Origin: Bromus sterilis
Taxonomy: Eukaryota > Streptophyta > Magnoliopsida > Poales > Poaceae
Direction: 5' to 3'
Assembly (NCBI GenBank): GCA_950022295.1
Contig: OX465598.1
Span: 9,300,001 to 9,364,000 of the forward strand
DNA length: 64,000 nucleotides
In this document: positions 11,353 through 23,500 of the stretch, one piece after another
Position numbering within the stretch: the stretch's first letter is position 1
How the letters are laid out: every line of letters starts with the position of its first letter
Notes under the pieces: generated by a model
Told to the model about the DNA's origin: nothing
Database searches by the model: none
What the model saw: the letters and a program-made list of their open reading frames with translations, nothing else
Program-made: the position numbers and the translations under genes

Positions 11353-11467
11353 CTGGAAATTAATTTAGGATACCTATTATTTACTAGTAAAAAAACATTG
11401 TCCCTTTAGGGAAATGCAAATCAGGGTATTCTTCCAAATTTTAAAGTGCATGGCATAGTGCATTTGC
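11353..11467 (+). repeat. Direct repeat D, left copy
   Basis: This block of about 115 bp starts CTGGAAATTAATTTAGG and ends GGCATAGTGCATTTGC. It is repeated in the same orientation at 12834-12947 with about ten differences. The two copies bracket 1.4 kb containing repeat R copy 2. They resemble a pair of short terminal repeats but lack TG...CA ends or a visible target duplication. Confidence 0.65.
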
Positions 11468-12021
11468 CCGTAATATGAAGCATATAAATTTCCGGAAATA
11501 TTATTTTTGGTATAACGCAGGAAAAGGTGACATTATGGACCAGGCCAATTTTAAAAGTTTGAAATTCCATTATTATTTGTTCTATCATTATTTATGTGTT
11601 TTCCTTTTTTGCTACCCTTTTACATGATTTTATATTTTTAAATTATCTGTTTTCTTTTCAAATACATATATTTCAAAAAGTCACGACCAAATTTTGAAAT
11701 TGTTACTGTTTTTCTTAATGGTAAAATTTCCTAAAACTCATATTTTAAATTTAATAACTAAATTGGAAAATTCAAGAACTTCTTCGAGCCTAGTTCTTTT
11801 AACACAATTATTTCTCTAGAGCAAACAACACCGACATTTTTTCATTTTTTGAGGGGTACAAACATTTTTTCATACATAGCCTGATGTGGGAGAATTTTTT
11901 TGTCCAGCCGAAGAAGTCGCTAGCGCCCTACGGGCTACGGCACGAGGTTAACATGGGCTGGGCGTGCCCCGACTCTTCATCGGCTTATAAGGAGCTAGTG
12001 TTGTCTAAGAAAACTAAAAAA
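11468..12021. other. No gene seen
   Basis: AT-rich sequence with a short GC-rich insert at about 11900-11980. It shares a short phrase (GTGACATTATGGA at about 11528) with 2763, hinting at common repeat ancestry. No coding or RNA gene is visible. Confidence 0.4.
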
Positions 12022-12189
12022 ACCAGTTAGCATTATGGAAAAATATGGTCATGGCCATATACATCACTGCACTTTGCTAAATTTTGGCAGAAGTTCGGCA
12101 GCAATTTGTGTAATGACCATACTGTATATGGTGGAGTAGCTGTTGCTTGCTATATTATTATTGTAGCAGCCTGCCCCACTTATCAAGTA

Positions 12190-12712
12190 CTCCCTCCATT
12201 CCAATTTAGGCTGCTCCCAATGCTTTAAGGTGTACCGGTGCTAAGGATGCCACATAAGCAAAAAAACTAATGTGACAATGCAATTAAAGAGCAGAGAGAG
12301 CACTTTGGTGACCCCATGAGAAAACGATGCTAAGCGCGTGGACCTATGCAAAATTTCTATCAACCGATGCATGAAGGAGTTTAGTAATTAAATAATTAAA
12401 TAAAGCAAGCTTAGTTACAATAGTTAAGCACATATGCATTGAGACTATTGGTTGCTAAGCTTTTAATACTCTTAGCACCTTATCTAAGCACCAATGCATT
12501 GGAGAAAGCCTTATAGTGCGCCCACGCTCTCCGAGGTGCAACTTTGATCGTAAATTTGACCAACGAGACTGATTGTGGCGGGAGCAAAAATTATACCGGT
12601 GAAAAGATGAAAAGGTGAATTTTCCCTGGTATAAGTTTTGCTTCCGCCGTAATTGATCTCGTTGGTCAAATTTACTGTCAAAGTTGCAACACGAAAATCG
12701 AAGATGCACTTT
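12190..12712. mobile_element. Stowaway-type MITE, interrupted by a Tourist MITE
   Basis: It begins CTCCCTCCATTCC after a TA dinucleotide (12188-12189), the Stowaway signature. The two arms form a long imperfect palindrome: 12537-12598 (GCAACTTTGATCG through ATTATACC) pairs with about 12626-12690. The right terminus lacks the expected GGAGGGAG, so the 3' end is truncated near 12712. The left arm is split at 12209-12510 by another MITE. Confidence 0.65.
12209..12510. mobile_element. Tourist-like (PIF/Harbinger) MITE nested in the Stowaway MITE
   Basis: Termini GGCTGCTCCCAATGC and GCATTGGAGAAAGCC form an imperfect inverted repeat flanked by TTA on both sides (12206-12208 and 12511-12513). The 302-bp element has no coding capacity. 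Removing it rejoins CTCCCTCCATTCCAATTTA to TAGTGCGCCCACGC, restoring a normal Stowaway arm. Confidence 0.75.
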
Positions 12713-12833
12713 TTCCAAATCTTGTCATAAATGTGGCAACCAGTCCACTCATCGTATGTCATGGATATGTACTTTCATACATTACATAGCCCATGGTGAC
12801 AAAAGGGGAAGTCCTTCCGCGGGTATATAATAG

Positions 12834-12947
12834 CTGGAAATTAATTTAGGGTACCAATTATTTACTGGTAAAAATATCATTTCCTTTAGGCCAATGCACA
12901 TCAGGGCATTCTTCTAAAAATTAAAGTGCATGGCATAGTGCATTTGC
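12834..12947 (+). repeat. Direct repeat D, right copy
   Basis: The second copy of the block at 11353-11467, same orientation. Confidence 0.65.
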
Positions 12948-14805
12948 AAAACTCTAAGTTACACTAATCTATTTTTTCTTCTAACAATAGAATCATCCCT
13001 CCCTCCAGCATTTGGGTTTGTATATATGCATGTACAGATATCATCTATCCATGCTAGAAACATGCCTGAACAGTTGTGCCCTTATCCTCTAGCTAGAGTC
13101 TCTTTTTCTGATCCATCATGCATATGTGTCCAGACTCCAGAGAGACTGGCACACTAGCAAAATTTTCCTGTCCTTAATTTATGCACAACTCTGGCATGAA
13201 TCATTGCACCAAATCAAGTCCTAATTAAGCATGCCACGAAAGTACGTAGAGTCAATAATTTATATGTACTAACTAACTAAAACGTACTATGTCCTTATCC
13301 TCTCAAGCATGTGCAATGGAAATGTTATCCGGCCCCTAAGCATCTGTAATCACATGCAAGCATGCACGCCCACAAAAGGAGAGCTTGCTATAGCTAGAAT
13401 GTTGTAGATAGTCGTCTAGCTGTATCTATTCCTTGAACTTTTAAACTTCTAAGCTTACACGCATGGTGTTTCTGTATCTGGAACGAATAGCCGATGGCTC
13501 GAGGAAAACAGATTAGCATCCCAATAATTAACCGAGTATTACTGTTAGACAACGCCAAATGTTCATGTCCTAGATAATTGGAGTATGGAGTTATATATCT
13601 ACAATTCATGCCAGAAACACATACGATTATTGGCTGTATCGCAATCTCAACAATTATTGGTTGTATCACAATCCTTGTGTGTGTGGTATTGTGTTCTCCT
13701 TGTTCGTAAGGGAGTCCTGAATTTAACGATGATGTAAATGGATTTGTTTTTTTACAATATGTAAGTAAAAATTTACAGAAATGTATATTGTAGTTCGAGA
13801 TAAAGATTTTTATCAAGGACTTTCTAAAAGAACGTCTATTTTTAATTAATATAGCATCAAAATTTTCAATAGAATATGAAGGATTCTATCTCTTGTGCAT
13901 CCATTTATGACGCATCCGCACCATATTTCATCTGTCGAGACTACTTTTTTTTGTAGGAATCGATCTAAAAAGAAGGCCTAGCTAGTTAATTAAATATGTT
14001 ATTCCAAATCGGTCAAGCTAGCTAGTTTCTTATCTCCATAATTCCACAGCCTTTAACCCCTGATCAAGGCCACTAGATACCCTTGCCATCCAATGGCGTG
14101 GGCGATTCCCTTTTGGGCCTTTTGAGAAGGATGGCCTTACGATCATAACATGAGAGCTCCAAGTATCTATATGCAAACAATGCAGCTGCGTGATAGATGC
14201 ATATATTAGACTAATTACAAAGGCGAGTTCACTTTGAGGTCGACACGTTTCTAGACGCGAGAGGATGAGCACTGGGTGAGCAATACATGGATGGACACAT
14301 GGCTAGGCAAGTAGGCAGTATCTCCATAAGTAGCATTTTTTGATATTATGCCTTTTGATTTACCTACTAGTTTTGTAGTACACTAAAGGTGAGCACCTTT
14401 CTTTGGGCCTTTAGTTAAACCTGACCATAAAGCTAGATCGATGTACCTATCCATTGGGACCATTATCAACGTCTGTTATGGGGTGGACTAATCAACGGAC
14501 ACTTAAGTACACCCATTAATCACTTGTTTTAGTGGCAAGCCAACTTGTGATTGACTATACATGGAAGGAATGCTTTGACATTGTTTGTGAAATTCTTTGA
14601 TGAACATGTATTAATTGGTTGAAATTAGTTATGACATAACCCCCTATATATAGTATTCTTGCTTCAGAGTCCGAATTAATAGAAGTGAAAGGAATTCCAC
14701 ATTTGACCCCATGTTTGTACTTCTGTGGTCGATACTAATCCCATTTCTATTTTCAACCACATTATGCCCCTAAATTTTATATTATGACAAGTTTTACCGC
14801 ATTTA
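12948..14805. other. No gene seen
   Basis: AT-rich sequence without recognisable proteins, RNA genes or element ends. A short internal duplication lies at 13620-13675 (ATTATTGG(C/T)TGTATC twice). Confidence 0.4.
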
Positions 14806-14979
14806 GGGCGAGTTCTTTTGGGGCTTATGCGTGGTTGTGGAAATAAGATGCCCATTCCCAACTTATTCTAGAAGCCCAACACAATTTTATTTTAGCCCTA
14901 ATATTTAACTCTTAATTAGTAGGCTTTTAAAATTAAAATTTAGATTGGGATTCTAGAATAAGCCCCAAAAGAATTGCCC
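14806..14979. mobile_element. Tourist-like MITE, 174 bp
   Basis: Inverted ends GGGCGAGTTCTTTTGGGGC and GCCCCAAAAGAATTGCCC are flanked by TTA at 14803-14805 and 14980-14982. The size, the 3-bp TTA duplication and the lack of coding capacity fit a PIF/Harbinger-derived MITE. Confidence 0.8.
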
Positions 14980-14982
14980 TTA

Positions 14983-16903
14983 ACCACTTCACCTGCTTCT
15001 AAGTGGGATCCACTTGTTAGGGAGGGATATATTTATTTTTAGAAAAGGAGAGTAATCTTTGGCCTCTGCATCAATCGATGCACACAACCATGTTAGTGAA
15101 CCAAGTATCGAAAGAGTAAAAAAGTTTAAATAAGGACGCAAAAAGCCTGTAATGCATAGGTGAAAAAAATCTAGAACATGCGAAAAAATAGGGCAAGATG
15201 ACTAAATTCCTATCCTATTAATGGACCACCATCCAAATCGGTTGTAGGTATCTCGTGTTGTCGTCTCCTGGTGGTTGCACCCAATACCCAAATGCTTCGT
15301 GGCTTCGATACAACGGAGTAATGATGACCATGTGCGGATCCAAGAAGACGCTTGGAGAATGACCTGCAAAAAGTCGGTAATACTCTTACGGTTGAAAAAT
15401 CGTCATTCTGACAATTTCAAATGTCTCAAAAGTAATACACATAGTTCGACTTGAATATATGTGCCACTGTCTTAGCCTCAACCCCATTCAACTAGGTACC
15501 AAGTAAACTTAAGATTCTATTAGGGGGAGTAATATTAAATGATAGATGTACTATACAACATAGTAACCTGGCTAGTGGAAATTGGAGAAAAAGATGTCAA
15601 ATTGTTGAATAGGGAGAGAGATGTAGTGCAATTTTATCGGATAAGGTAATTCACCGTCACCGGGGAATCGCGGCTTTACCTCACTCATCCTCTTTGTCGA
15701 CCTCCATTTGTCCCCAATCCATAGCTTCCGGGTTCTGGCCTCATGGGAAGCAACGATTCTTTTACTTGATCAAACTCCAAAAATGGTGCAGTCATATGAG
15801 TTGGGGCTCTATTGCGGGTCGGGCCACGCAGGCCGAGTATGTTGGCATGTAGACACACCTTAGGGTGTTCATGCTTGTGAGTTGGTATCCAATTACCACC
15901 AACTTGGACGTGATACCCCTAAAACAAAAACCTTGGACGTGATGACAAGTGGACCCGAGCCAGTCAGAATCAAGGAAAATGTGCAACAATATAACGACAT
16001 TGGAGGTAAATAAGGCAAGGAAGAAAATTAACAGTGTAAAATCTACCACAACTGAAAAAAGATTCATGCTAGCACTTGTAAATTAGGCGCCACATATGAT
16101 CTCTCTCTCTCTCTCTCTCTTAAATTTGTTCTACCACATCCTTTTAGTACATATCTTAAATAAATTTAATCAGTACATTGAGCTCGGCATTGGATGCTAA
16201 GGCAGCGGTGGTGGCTAAACCATTTTTGTGTTATCACATACTACTTTCACATCTTTTAACGTCGGTGCCAACTAATTTCTCTGGTCTTTAGCATCCGCTT
16301 AGCACCTACGGTTGCAATCCGTGGCACGCTCTTATAATTTTTAAACCATTGGGCGTGGTTCTTAAGCAGGAAGCTGCGCGCATGCAAAGAGAAACTGGCC
16401 GGTCAGCAGGGAGAGCCAATCTCACGCCGAAACATCGCCTCGAAGAGTACTGTCACCTCGAACCACTCTTTAACAAAGGCTTAAGTAAGCTTGTATGCAC
16501 TGGCAACCGCAGGGCTGGAACATCATTAGCTCATAAATTATCGTTAGTTCGGGATCGATACACATCGAGTTTATGTGCATCGCCGGCGCGGGAACCTATA
16601 GCTTTGTGGTTTAATTAACTACTTGTTGTAATCAGTCGGCCGTCACAATCTGGCAATTCTCTCTGGCACGCCTAGTACGGCCGATTGGTATAAAATGGAG
16701 GAGATTTTGATTATTATACGTAGCTTGATCAGCATGCATAATACGATGGGTGATTGCTTTGTTGTGCATTCGAGGTCACGTTGTTGTTGATCGTAAAGAA
16801 GATAAAGAAAGTGTAATCATTCTTTTGAACACTATATTTTATGCAGTCTAGCTAGCTCGAATGATATAGAAGCCTTCTCTCTTTGCTCATACATATACTT
16901 GTA
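14983..16903. other. No gene seen; (TC)n microsatellite
   Basis: A perfect CT dinucleotide run lies at 16100-16121. A stretch at 16180-16335 (GGCATTGGATGCTAAGGC to GTGGCACGCTCTTATAA) may be a decayed MITE, but ends and duplication are not clear. The open frame 16349-16618 has no recognisable domain. Confidence 0.4.
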
Positions 16904-17161
16904 CTCCCTTCAGTCCTTTTTACTTTGTATATAAGTTTTGTCCGAAGTCAAAGCATTTTTATTTTGATCAAACTTATAGAAAAAAATATCAACATCCACA
17001 ATGCCAAATCTATATGGTTAGATTCATCATAAAATGTAGTTTCATAGTATATATATTAAGCATTGTAGACGTTGATAATTTTTAATATAAATCTGGTCAA
17101 ACTTTGTAAAATTTGACTTGACACAAATCTAATACACGGAGTTAAAAAGGACCGAAAGGAG
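16904..17161. mobile_element. Stowaway MITE, 258 bp
   Basis: Termini CTCCCTTCAGTCCTTTTTA and TAAAAAGGACCGAAAGGAG are inverted repeats, flanked by TA at 16902-16903 and 17162-17163. Internal sequence is partly palindromic: TGGTCAAACTT lies near the right end and a matching AAGTCAAAGC/TGATCAAACTT stretch near the left. Confidence 0.9.
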
Positions 17162-17163
17162 TA

Positions 17164-17880
17164 TATTCTTAGTGCACAAGCACAACTAGAATAATCTTCT
17201 GTTTGGAGTAAGCAATATGCATGCATATGGAGTCCCCGCAAACCAAAGACAATGTACATGGATAAGTAGACTAGATAATTAGTCGCACCATCATCTCTCT
17301 TTGTGCAATTCCATGCATATGTGTCCAGAGACTACTCCCTCTACTTAATTAGTTGCAAGGAGTTGAAGGATACCTGGTGAATGAATCTAGCTTAGCTTGA
17401 GACTTATCCCTAGCTGCACGAAATGCAAGTAAGTAATGGGTGAGACAAGACAAGAAGGTGCAGTCAAGTACTCCACTCCAGCTGGGTGTGGTGTGCAAGC
17501 TAGCTGGGTCAGTCTAGTCAAGCATGCAGCTGCTGATGGAGCTGAGCCAACTTGCACGCAGTACCAGCTGCTCGTCGCTTTTTGAGTGAAACCAGGCATT
17601 ACAGGCGCGGCCCCGCCGTGTGGATGTACCAGCTGCGTGACAAACTGGTCAAACCTCGCCTCAAGCTAGTCTCACCTGCTGATCGATGGATACTGGGATA
17701 GACAGAAGTCGGTCGCTTCTGCGTGTCCAATCTCTCACAGGGGTGGTACTGTTCCCGCGCGGCCGCCGTACTTAACAACTGCTCGCTTCTGCTAAATCCA
17801 ATTGCCTTTTTCGAGAAAATTTCAGACCATTTCCAACGACTGATACCTAAAAAGATTCACTATTTATTTTCGAGTTCGGA
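17164..17880. other. No gene seen
   Basis: Unremarkable intergenic sequence between a Stowaway MITE and the LINE 3' end. Short open frames at 17387-17599 and 17723-17905 lack recognisable features. Confidence 0.4.
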
Positions 17881-20091
17881 TTTTTTTAAAGGCTTTATTA
17901 CTTAGAAAAATTTAAGCATTACACACGGCCTCTGCACATGAAATGCACGCAGCCGCAATCCAAACTGTTGTAAATACTAAAAAGGTAGACAAAGGCGATA
18001 TACAAAGAAAGTAAAATGCCATAGTCCATGACGAGCGCTGACGCCTATGGAGGACCGATACGGGGATCAAACGACCATCCATGTCGGATAATAATATCCC
18101 TCGTCATCGTCTCCAAACGTGTGCATGCCTTCGTAAAGAGGCCTTGATGCTCCTCCAGTTGTAACATGGACCATGAACAAAGAATAGATGTGCACCGGTA
18201 GAATACATGCAACCGAGTAGAATCTTTATCATGAAATGCCTTGTCATTTCTATTTAGCCAAAGCGACCATATATATTCATGTTGGCTTAATGCCCTGTAC
18301 ATGTACTCAATCGTAAATTTTCCATCCCGACATAAAGTCCAACGAAACTCATCAGGACCTTGTGTAAGTTGAACATAGTTCAACCGTGCCACCGAGGCAT
18401 TCCAAGACAATAATCTTGTTCCTATTAAGTCTCTCCTGAATGTCACATTGGGTGGTGAAGATTGCATAACCGTGGCTATGGTATCCCCTTTGTGGCGCAC
18501 AAAATTGTATAGAGCTGGATAGTGATTCCGGAGAGTGGTATTACCAAGCCATTTGTCCTCCCAGAATATAATCTCCGAACCATTCTTGATTTTATATACT
18601 TTGAACTTGTAGAAGCTTTTCTTCACCGCCATCAGCCCAGCCCAAAAGTGAGAATCGTCAGGTTTCAATGTTTGCCAAACCCCATCTTCCGTTAGTAGCT
18701 TAAATAGCCACTTACCCAAAAGAGCCGAGTTTTTAGCCTGCAGATCATGGATACCTAATCCTCCTTGATCTTTTGGTCGGCAAACAACATTTCATTTAGC
18801 CAGACCATAATTTTTTTCTCACTATCTTCTTGCCAAAGGAATCTTGATCGGAAGTAATCCAACCTTTGTAAGACCCCTTTTGGCAATTGAAAGAAAGATA
18901 TCATATACAGTACCATATTCGTTAGTACTGAATTAATGAGAACCAACCTTCCCCCAAGAGATAGCATTTTTCCTTTCCAGCTAGACAGTCTTACTTGAAG
19001 ACGTTCTTCAACGTGCTTCATTTCCGCATTAGTCGGTTTCCTATAATGTATTGGTATGCCCAAATACATAATGGGAAAATGACCTAACTCACATCCGAAT
19101 ATTTCGGTATATTGAGTTGTTGCGTCTTGGGCATCGCCGAAGCAAAACAATTCACTCTTATGGAAGTTAATCTTCAACCCTGATAATTGCTCGAATGCTG
19201 TTTGAAAGGGCATGTGCCCTTATGTTTGGTTTTGGTAATTGATGACAATCTTTATGGACTAATGGTTTCCTTGAGTTATACTTTAAGGTTTGTCCATAGG
19301 CAACGCTTGAAGATCATATGGTGGCTTCAAGGTTGTAAGATAAAGATTACGTGTTGACCAAGGTGTTCTTCATGGAGCTATCCAAAGATTGGTCAAGTAG
19401 ATGTGTGCAAGGTCAAGATGAGCATCACGAAGATATCGTATGCTTGGAGCTTGCCGACCATTTGGTGATAATGTTCGTGTGAAGATGTGCCTAAAAGAGG
19501 CTCACCCATAATGGAGTATGGGGGAGATATCTACAAGTCTTCATCGAGCCGGCGGAATCAAGGAAGATGTTCCAACTTGAGGCGGGCATGATCGTCATCA
19601 TCAAGCTCAAGTGGATTATGCGCAAGACAAATGTTTGACTAGATAGATGTCTAGTTTACCGGTCTCTTGGTAGTAGTTAGGAGACTGTGTTATAGGCTAG
19701 GCCGAGTCGTTCGTGGAGAGCTCAAACCTTTTGCATCCTTGGCATCATCTTTATTGGTTCTTGTTTGGCGTTTCTCCGTGTGAGTTTTGAAGCTTGTGGT
19801 CTTCTTCATGACAAGCTCTTGTTCATCGAAAACGGATTTCATATGCGTCTTCTCTTATGTTTTTCGATGTGGGAGATTTGTCGGGTCGTCTCGGTTAGAG
19901 GTTTCACACCTCTATTTGTTTGACATTTCTCCCTTGCCACTTCTAAATATTTCCATCAAGCTTGAGTTTGCCTTAATCGGAGTTCATTTGCAGAAGTTGT
20001 GGCATTTCAGGGTTTGCTTGTTTCTTTGGAGTTCATCTGTTGTGTGGCCTGGGCTCCCTGGTTCTGCCAGGGCGGTAGTACCTCTCTTGGA

Positions 20092-20368
20092 GCGGTAGTA
20101 CCGCGCCACGGTAGTACCGTGGGCGAGTACCACACTCACTACCGTAAGTCCACAGGACTTTGCGGTAGTGGGCACGGTACTGGCCACCGGTAGTACCGTG
20201 GGGCGGTAGTACCGCTCCCAGTGCGGTAGTACCGTGCCACGGTAGTACCGCGGGCAAGTACCTCACTCACTACCGTAAGTCCACTGGACTTTGCGGTAGT
20301 GGGCACGGCACTGGGCTTCGGTAGTACCGTGGGGCGGTAGTACCGCTCTCCGAGCGGTAGTACCGTGG
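20092..20368. repeat. 131-bp tandem duplication rich in GGTAGTACCG palindromes
   Basis: Two units of exactly 131 bp (20092-20222 and 20223-20353) and a partial third (20354-20368) lie within the LTR. Each unit has several copies of the near-palindrome GCGGTAGTACCG and one block ACTCACTACCGTAAGTCCAC followed by GGACTTTGCGGTAGTG, itself an inverted repeat. The open frames across it are by-products of the repeats. Confidence 0.8.
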
Positions 20369-20553
20369 TTGGTGGGCTGCCAACGGGTTCCAACGACTGG
20401 ATTCGTGGGAGACTATAAAAGGGGGTCTTCTTCCTCCTTTGTCTCCACCGGTTCTTTGCAAGTTCTTCCCCCCATTGTTGACCTCTTTGAGCTTGCTTAC
20501 TCTCTTCGCCTCCTATGATTCTTGCTCCTTTTTGAGGGAAAAGAGAGAGGAGG

Positions 20554-23500
20554 TGTAACAGCCCAGTTTTCACAAAAATTTAAAATTTTGTTTTCGGTGT
20601 GAATTGTTTGATTGTCTGATTTGTTTGCGGTGTTTGCATCCCCGATTTATCGATCGGCGATTATTTCCCCCCCTCTTATCTCGTACCGGACGGAGACCGA
20701 CCCTTGCCACCCTGACACTCGACCTTTGCGACACTGGGTTTCACCCGACCACCGTCACACAAACCGCACGAGACCAGCCGTAGCCAACGGAACGAAAACC
20801 CCGTTTAATAATTAAACGGGATATTTTATAGCGCGCCTGAAAGTGTTCTCGGAACGGTTCCAACGTGAGGTGAACGCCGCCGGCTCGACACGCTGATCGC
20901 GCAGTTCGAAGTTTTACCCGAATCGGAGGTCCTGCGGACCCCCGTTGGTCAGAAACGTGAGCACCGCGCGCGCGAGAGAAAAACCGAGGATGTTTTTGCA
21001 AACTGCCAACCACCGGGGCTATATAAAGACCAACACACTCCCCTAGGCCTTCTAGGGTTTCCCCCATGTAAGATTGCAGCCACCCCCTGAAAATTCGCAG
21101 ATCTGCCCAATAGACCCCCAAATCACGAAATTCCTAGCTTCATGCGATCTGGACCGTTGGATCGGCCGATCCAACGGCCCAGGGAGCTCCCTAGCCACCC
21201 ACCTCTGTCCTATCTCTCCTCCCACCTCGTGCCGTGGGGATCCACCGCCGCCGCCGCTGGCTGCCGGCCATCGCGCGCCCGCGGCCGCCTCTCCTCCGCG
21301 CCCAGGTCTCCTCCTCTTCCCTCCCCTCTCCCTTCTCCTCTGCCTCTCACTCCGCTCTCTCTCCCTCCCAGGAACACGCAGCCGCGCAGCCATGGAGGCC
21401 GAGCCGCGCCATGGCCCCTCAAGCTCGTCCGCCGCCGGCCGCGCCCGCCCCGCGTCGCCAGAAGCCGCCGCCGGCTCCCTGCTGGGCCGCCATGGCCGCC
21501 CTCCCCGTTCCGATGCGGGAGGAGCACGAAGGCCCTGAGCCGCCTGCTCGCGCCCACGTGGGCTGGAGTGGCTCCAGCGGCCCACTGCGGCCGGCCCAGC
21601 TGCCAGACCGCCACAGCCCAGCCACCAGAGCCCAGTCCGCCTCCACTGCAGATCCGGGCCGAGGCCCACTGGGTGAGGCCCAGTGCCCCCTTTTTTTCTC
21701 TTTCTGTTGTTTTTTTCCTTTTCCTGATTTTGACTAAGTCTGGAGAAATTTACTGTTGCTGTTTCCATTTTGCGACGATGATAGCGATTAAACCGTAGCT
21801 CCGATGAACGCGCCCCCAAAACTAAAGTTGCTCAGTTTTGCGTGCTCTAGCGTTCGTATGTAGAAATTTTTTCCGTTTGAGGTCACCTTGATTGTGTAAT
21901 TGTGTGCTAAAGTGGGCATCAGGCCGTTAAACTGCTACAAATTGCTGTTAAGTGCTGCTGTTATTATTTTATTGCAACTTCGGGCGACGGTTGATTCGCA
22001 ACCGTTCGTCGGAATGGAGTGATTCCTTTTGCATCCTGTTAAGCATTGTTTCTACTTCAGTTTCATGCATTCACATGCCATAATTGCTTGCTGCGTCATG
22101 ATTGTATTTTGCTCCAAAGTAGCTATCCTGCTGTTAGTGTGCTGTTGTTTATATTTTGTTGCAACTTCGGTCGACGAGTGTGTCGCGACCGTTTATCGGA
22201 ATTGAGTGATTCAAATTGCATATTGTTAAGCATCATGTCTACTTTCATCCCATGTATTGCATTGCCATGATATGCTTGCTGGTCATATAGTTATCGAGCT
22301 CCAAAGTTGCTATGCTGCTGTTTTTGACAGCCACCTCAGTTTTTCACTAAGTCTGTTACTTTGCGATACCATGTTGTTTGCTTAATATCTTTTGTTCTAT
22401 GATGCCTATTTGCATGATTCTTTTTGCCATGCCTTCCCTGTCTACTTTAATTCCATGTAATTTGTCAGCATTTTGCATTGATTATCCTGTTTATGCATTG
22501 CTCTAAAGTGTGCTTCGTGATGTTGGCAGATTGTGTCCGTAACTTGTTTTGCTTATATCTTTTTAACCGTAACTCCGTTTGGGGTGTTCTTTATATGTAA
22601 CTTGATTAGTTTTTCGTGTACTTTGTGTTTGTGCTATTGTTTTCTGTTGTTAACCAACCTAAAATATGGTTTAGGGAAGAATAGTACCAAATCCTTTAAT
22701 TGTCGTGCGGCACTTAGTGTTATGCCATGTTTAGGTTGTGCCTCACTTAAATTGACTAGCATAGATAGTTTATTTTGTGCTTCACCTCTTGACACGTTTG
22801 TGTGCTATGCCATGTTTGCTTGAGTTGCCATGTTAATAACCGTTGGTTGATCACCTATAGCTAAGCAACTTGAACCACCGTAAACGTGCGGTATTCGTCG
22901 TGTGTGATCGATACCCCACTTAAACTGTTAGTAACCGTTCTCGATGTTAGATCCGTATTGCGTTGCCGTGTCGTGTGCTGTCTTCTTGATCTTGTGTTGC
23001 CCTGTAGTAATAGAGTGCTTGCTCGTTGACTGCTTTCCAGTGTTTATCGTCTTGTGTGCTTCCGCGGGTACCTCTCGGAGACAATGCGAGCGTGCGATCG
23101 ACTACACCTTCGGAACCCGACTTATCAACAGGCAAGGACTATACATTACTTATGATCCATTCTATTTCAACCAGCGGTTTGCATGCTAGTCTAGGTTAGG
23201 TTCGATGTTTGATCCTACCACATGTTTACAACCTCTTTCAAACCGATACAGCCATGTCCCTTCCCAGCAAACCTTGTACTGCTATGTTACTTTTGCTCGT
23301 TGCTCAGCCCCTGCTTAGTATGCATGCTTAGGATGCTACGATGTTACCCTGTTACTCCTTGGTTTGGGATATCACCTTATTATATTGTTGTTGATGATAT
23401 GATTATTATAATGTTGACTATATTCGACGAAGGATGGAAGGTCTAGGCTATCCCGCCCGGACGCTTTGTTCCATTCGAGTCACCTAGGACCCGAGTTCAG

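Larger units (their letters stand above)
12022..12790. repeat. Dispersed repeat R, copy 2, carrying nested MITEs
   Basis: Homologous to 5582-5803, with an extra 19-base segment after ATATGGTC and the MITE pair inserted between CTTATCAAG and TTTTCCAAATCTTG. Confidence 0.6.

Noticed and set aside
12536..12690. Possible microRNA precursor hairpin
   Set aside because: The stem is the palindromic body of a Stowaway MITE. Small RNAs might arise, but nothing distinguishes a MIR gene.
16349..16618. 89-codon plus-strand frame
   Set aside because: No recognised domain, no promoter or homologous copy in the window.
21052..21819. 255-codon minus-strand and 218-codon plus-strand frames
   Set aside because: They lie in the GC-rich part of a solo LTR and overlap each other on both strands. 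Arg/Gly/Pro/Ser-rich translations without domains indicate composition bias.
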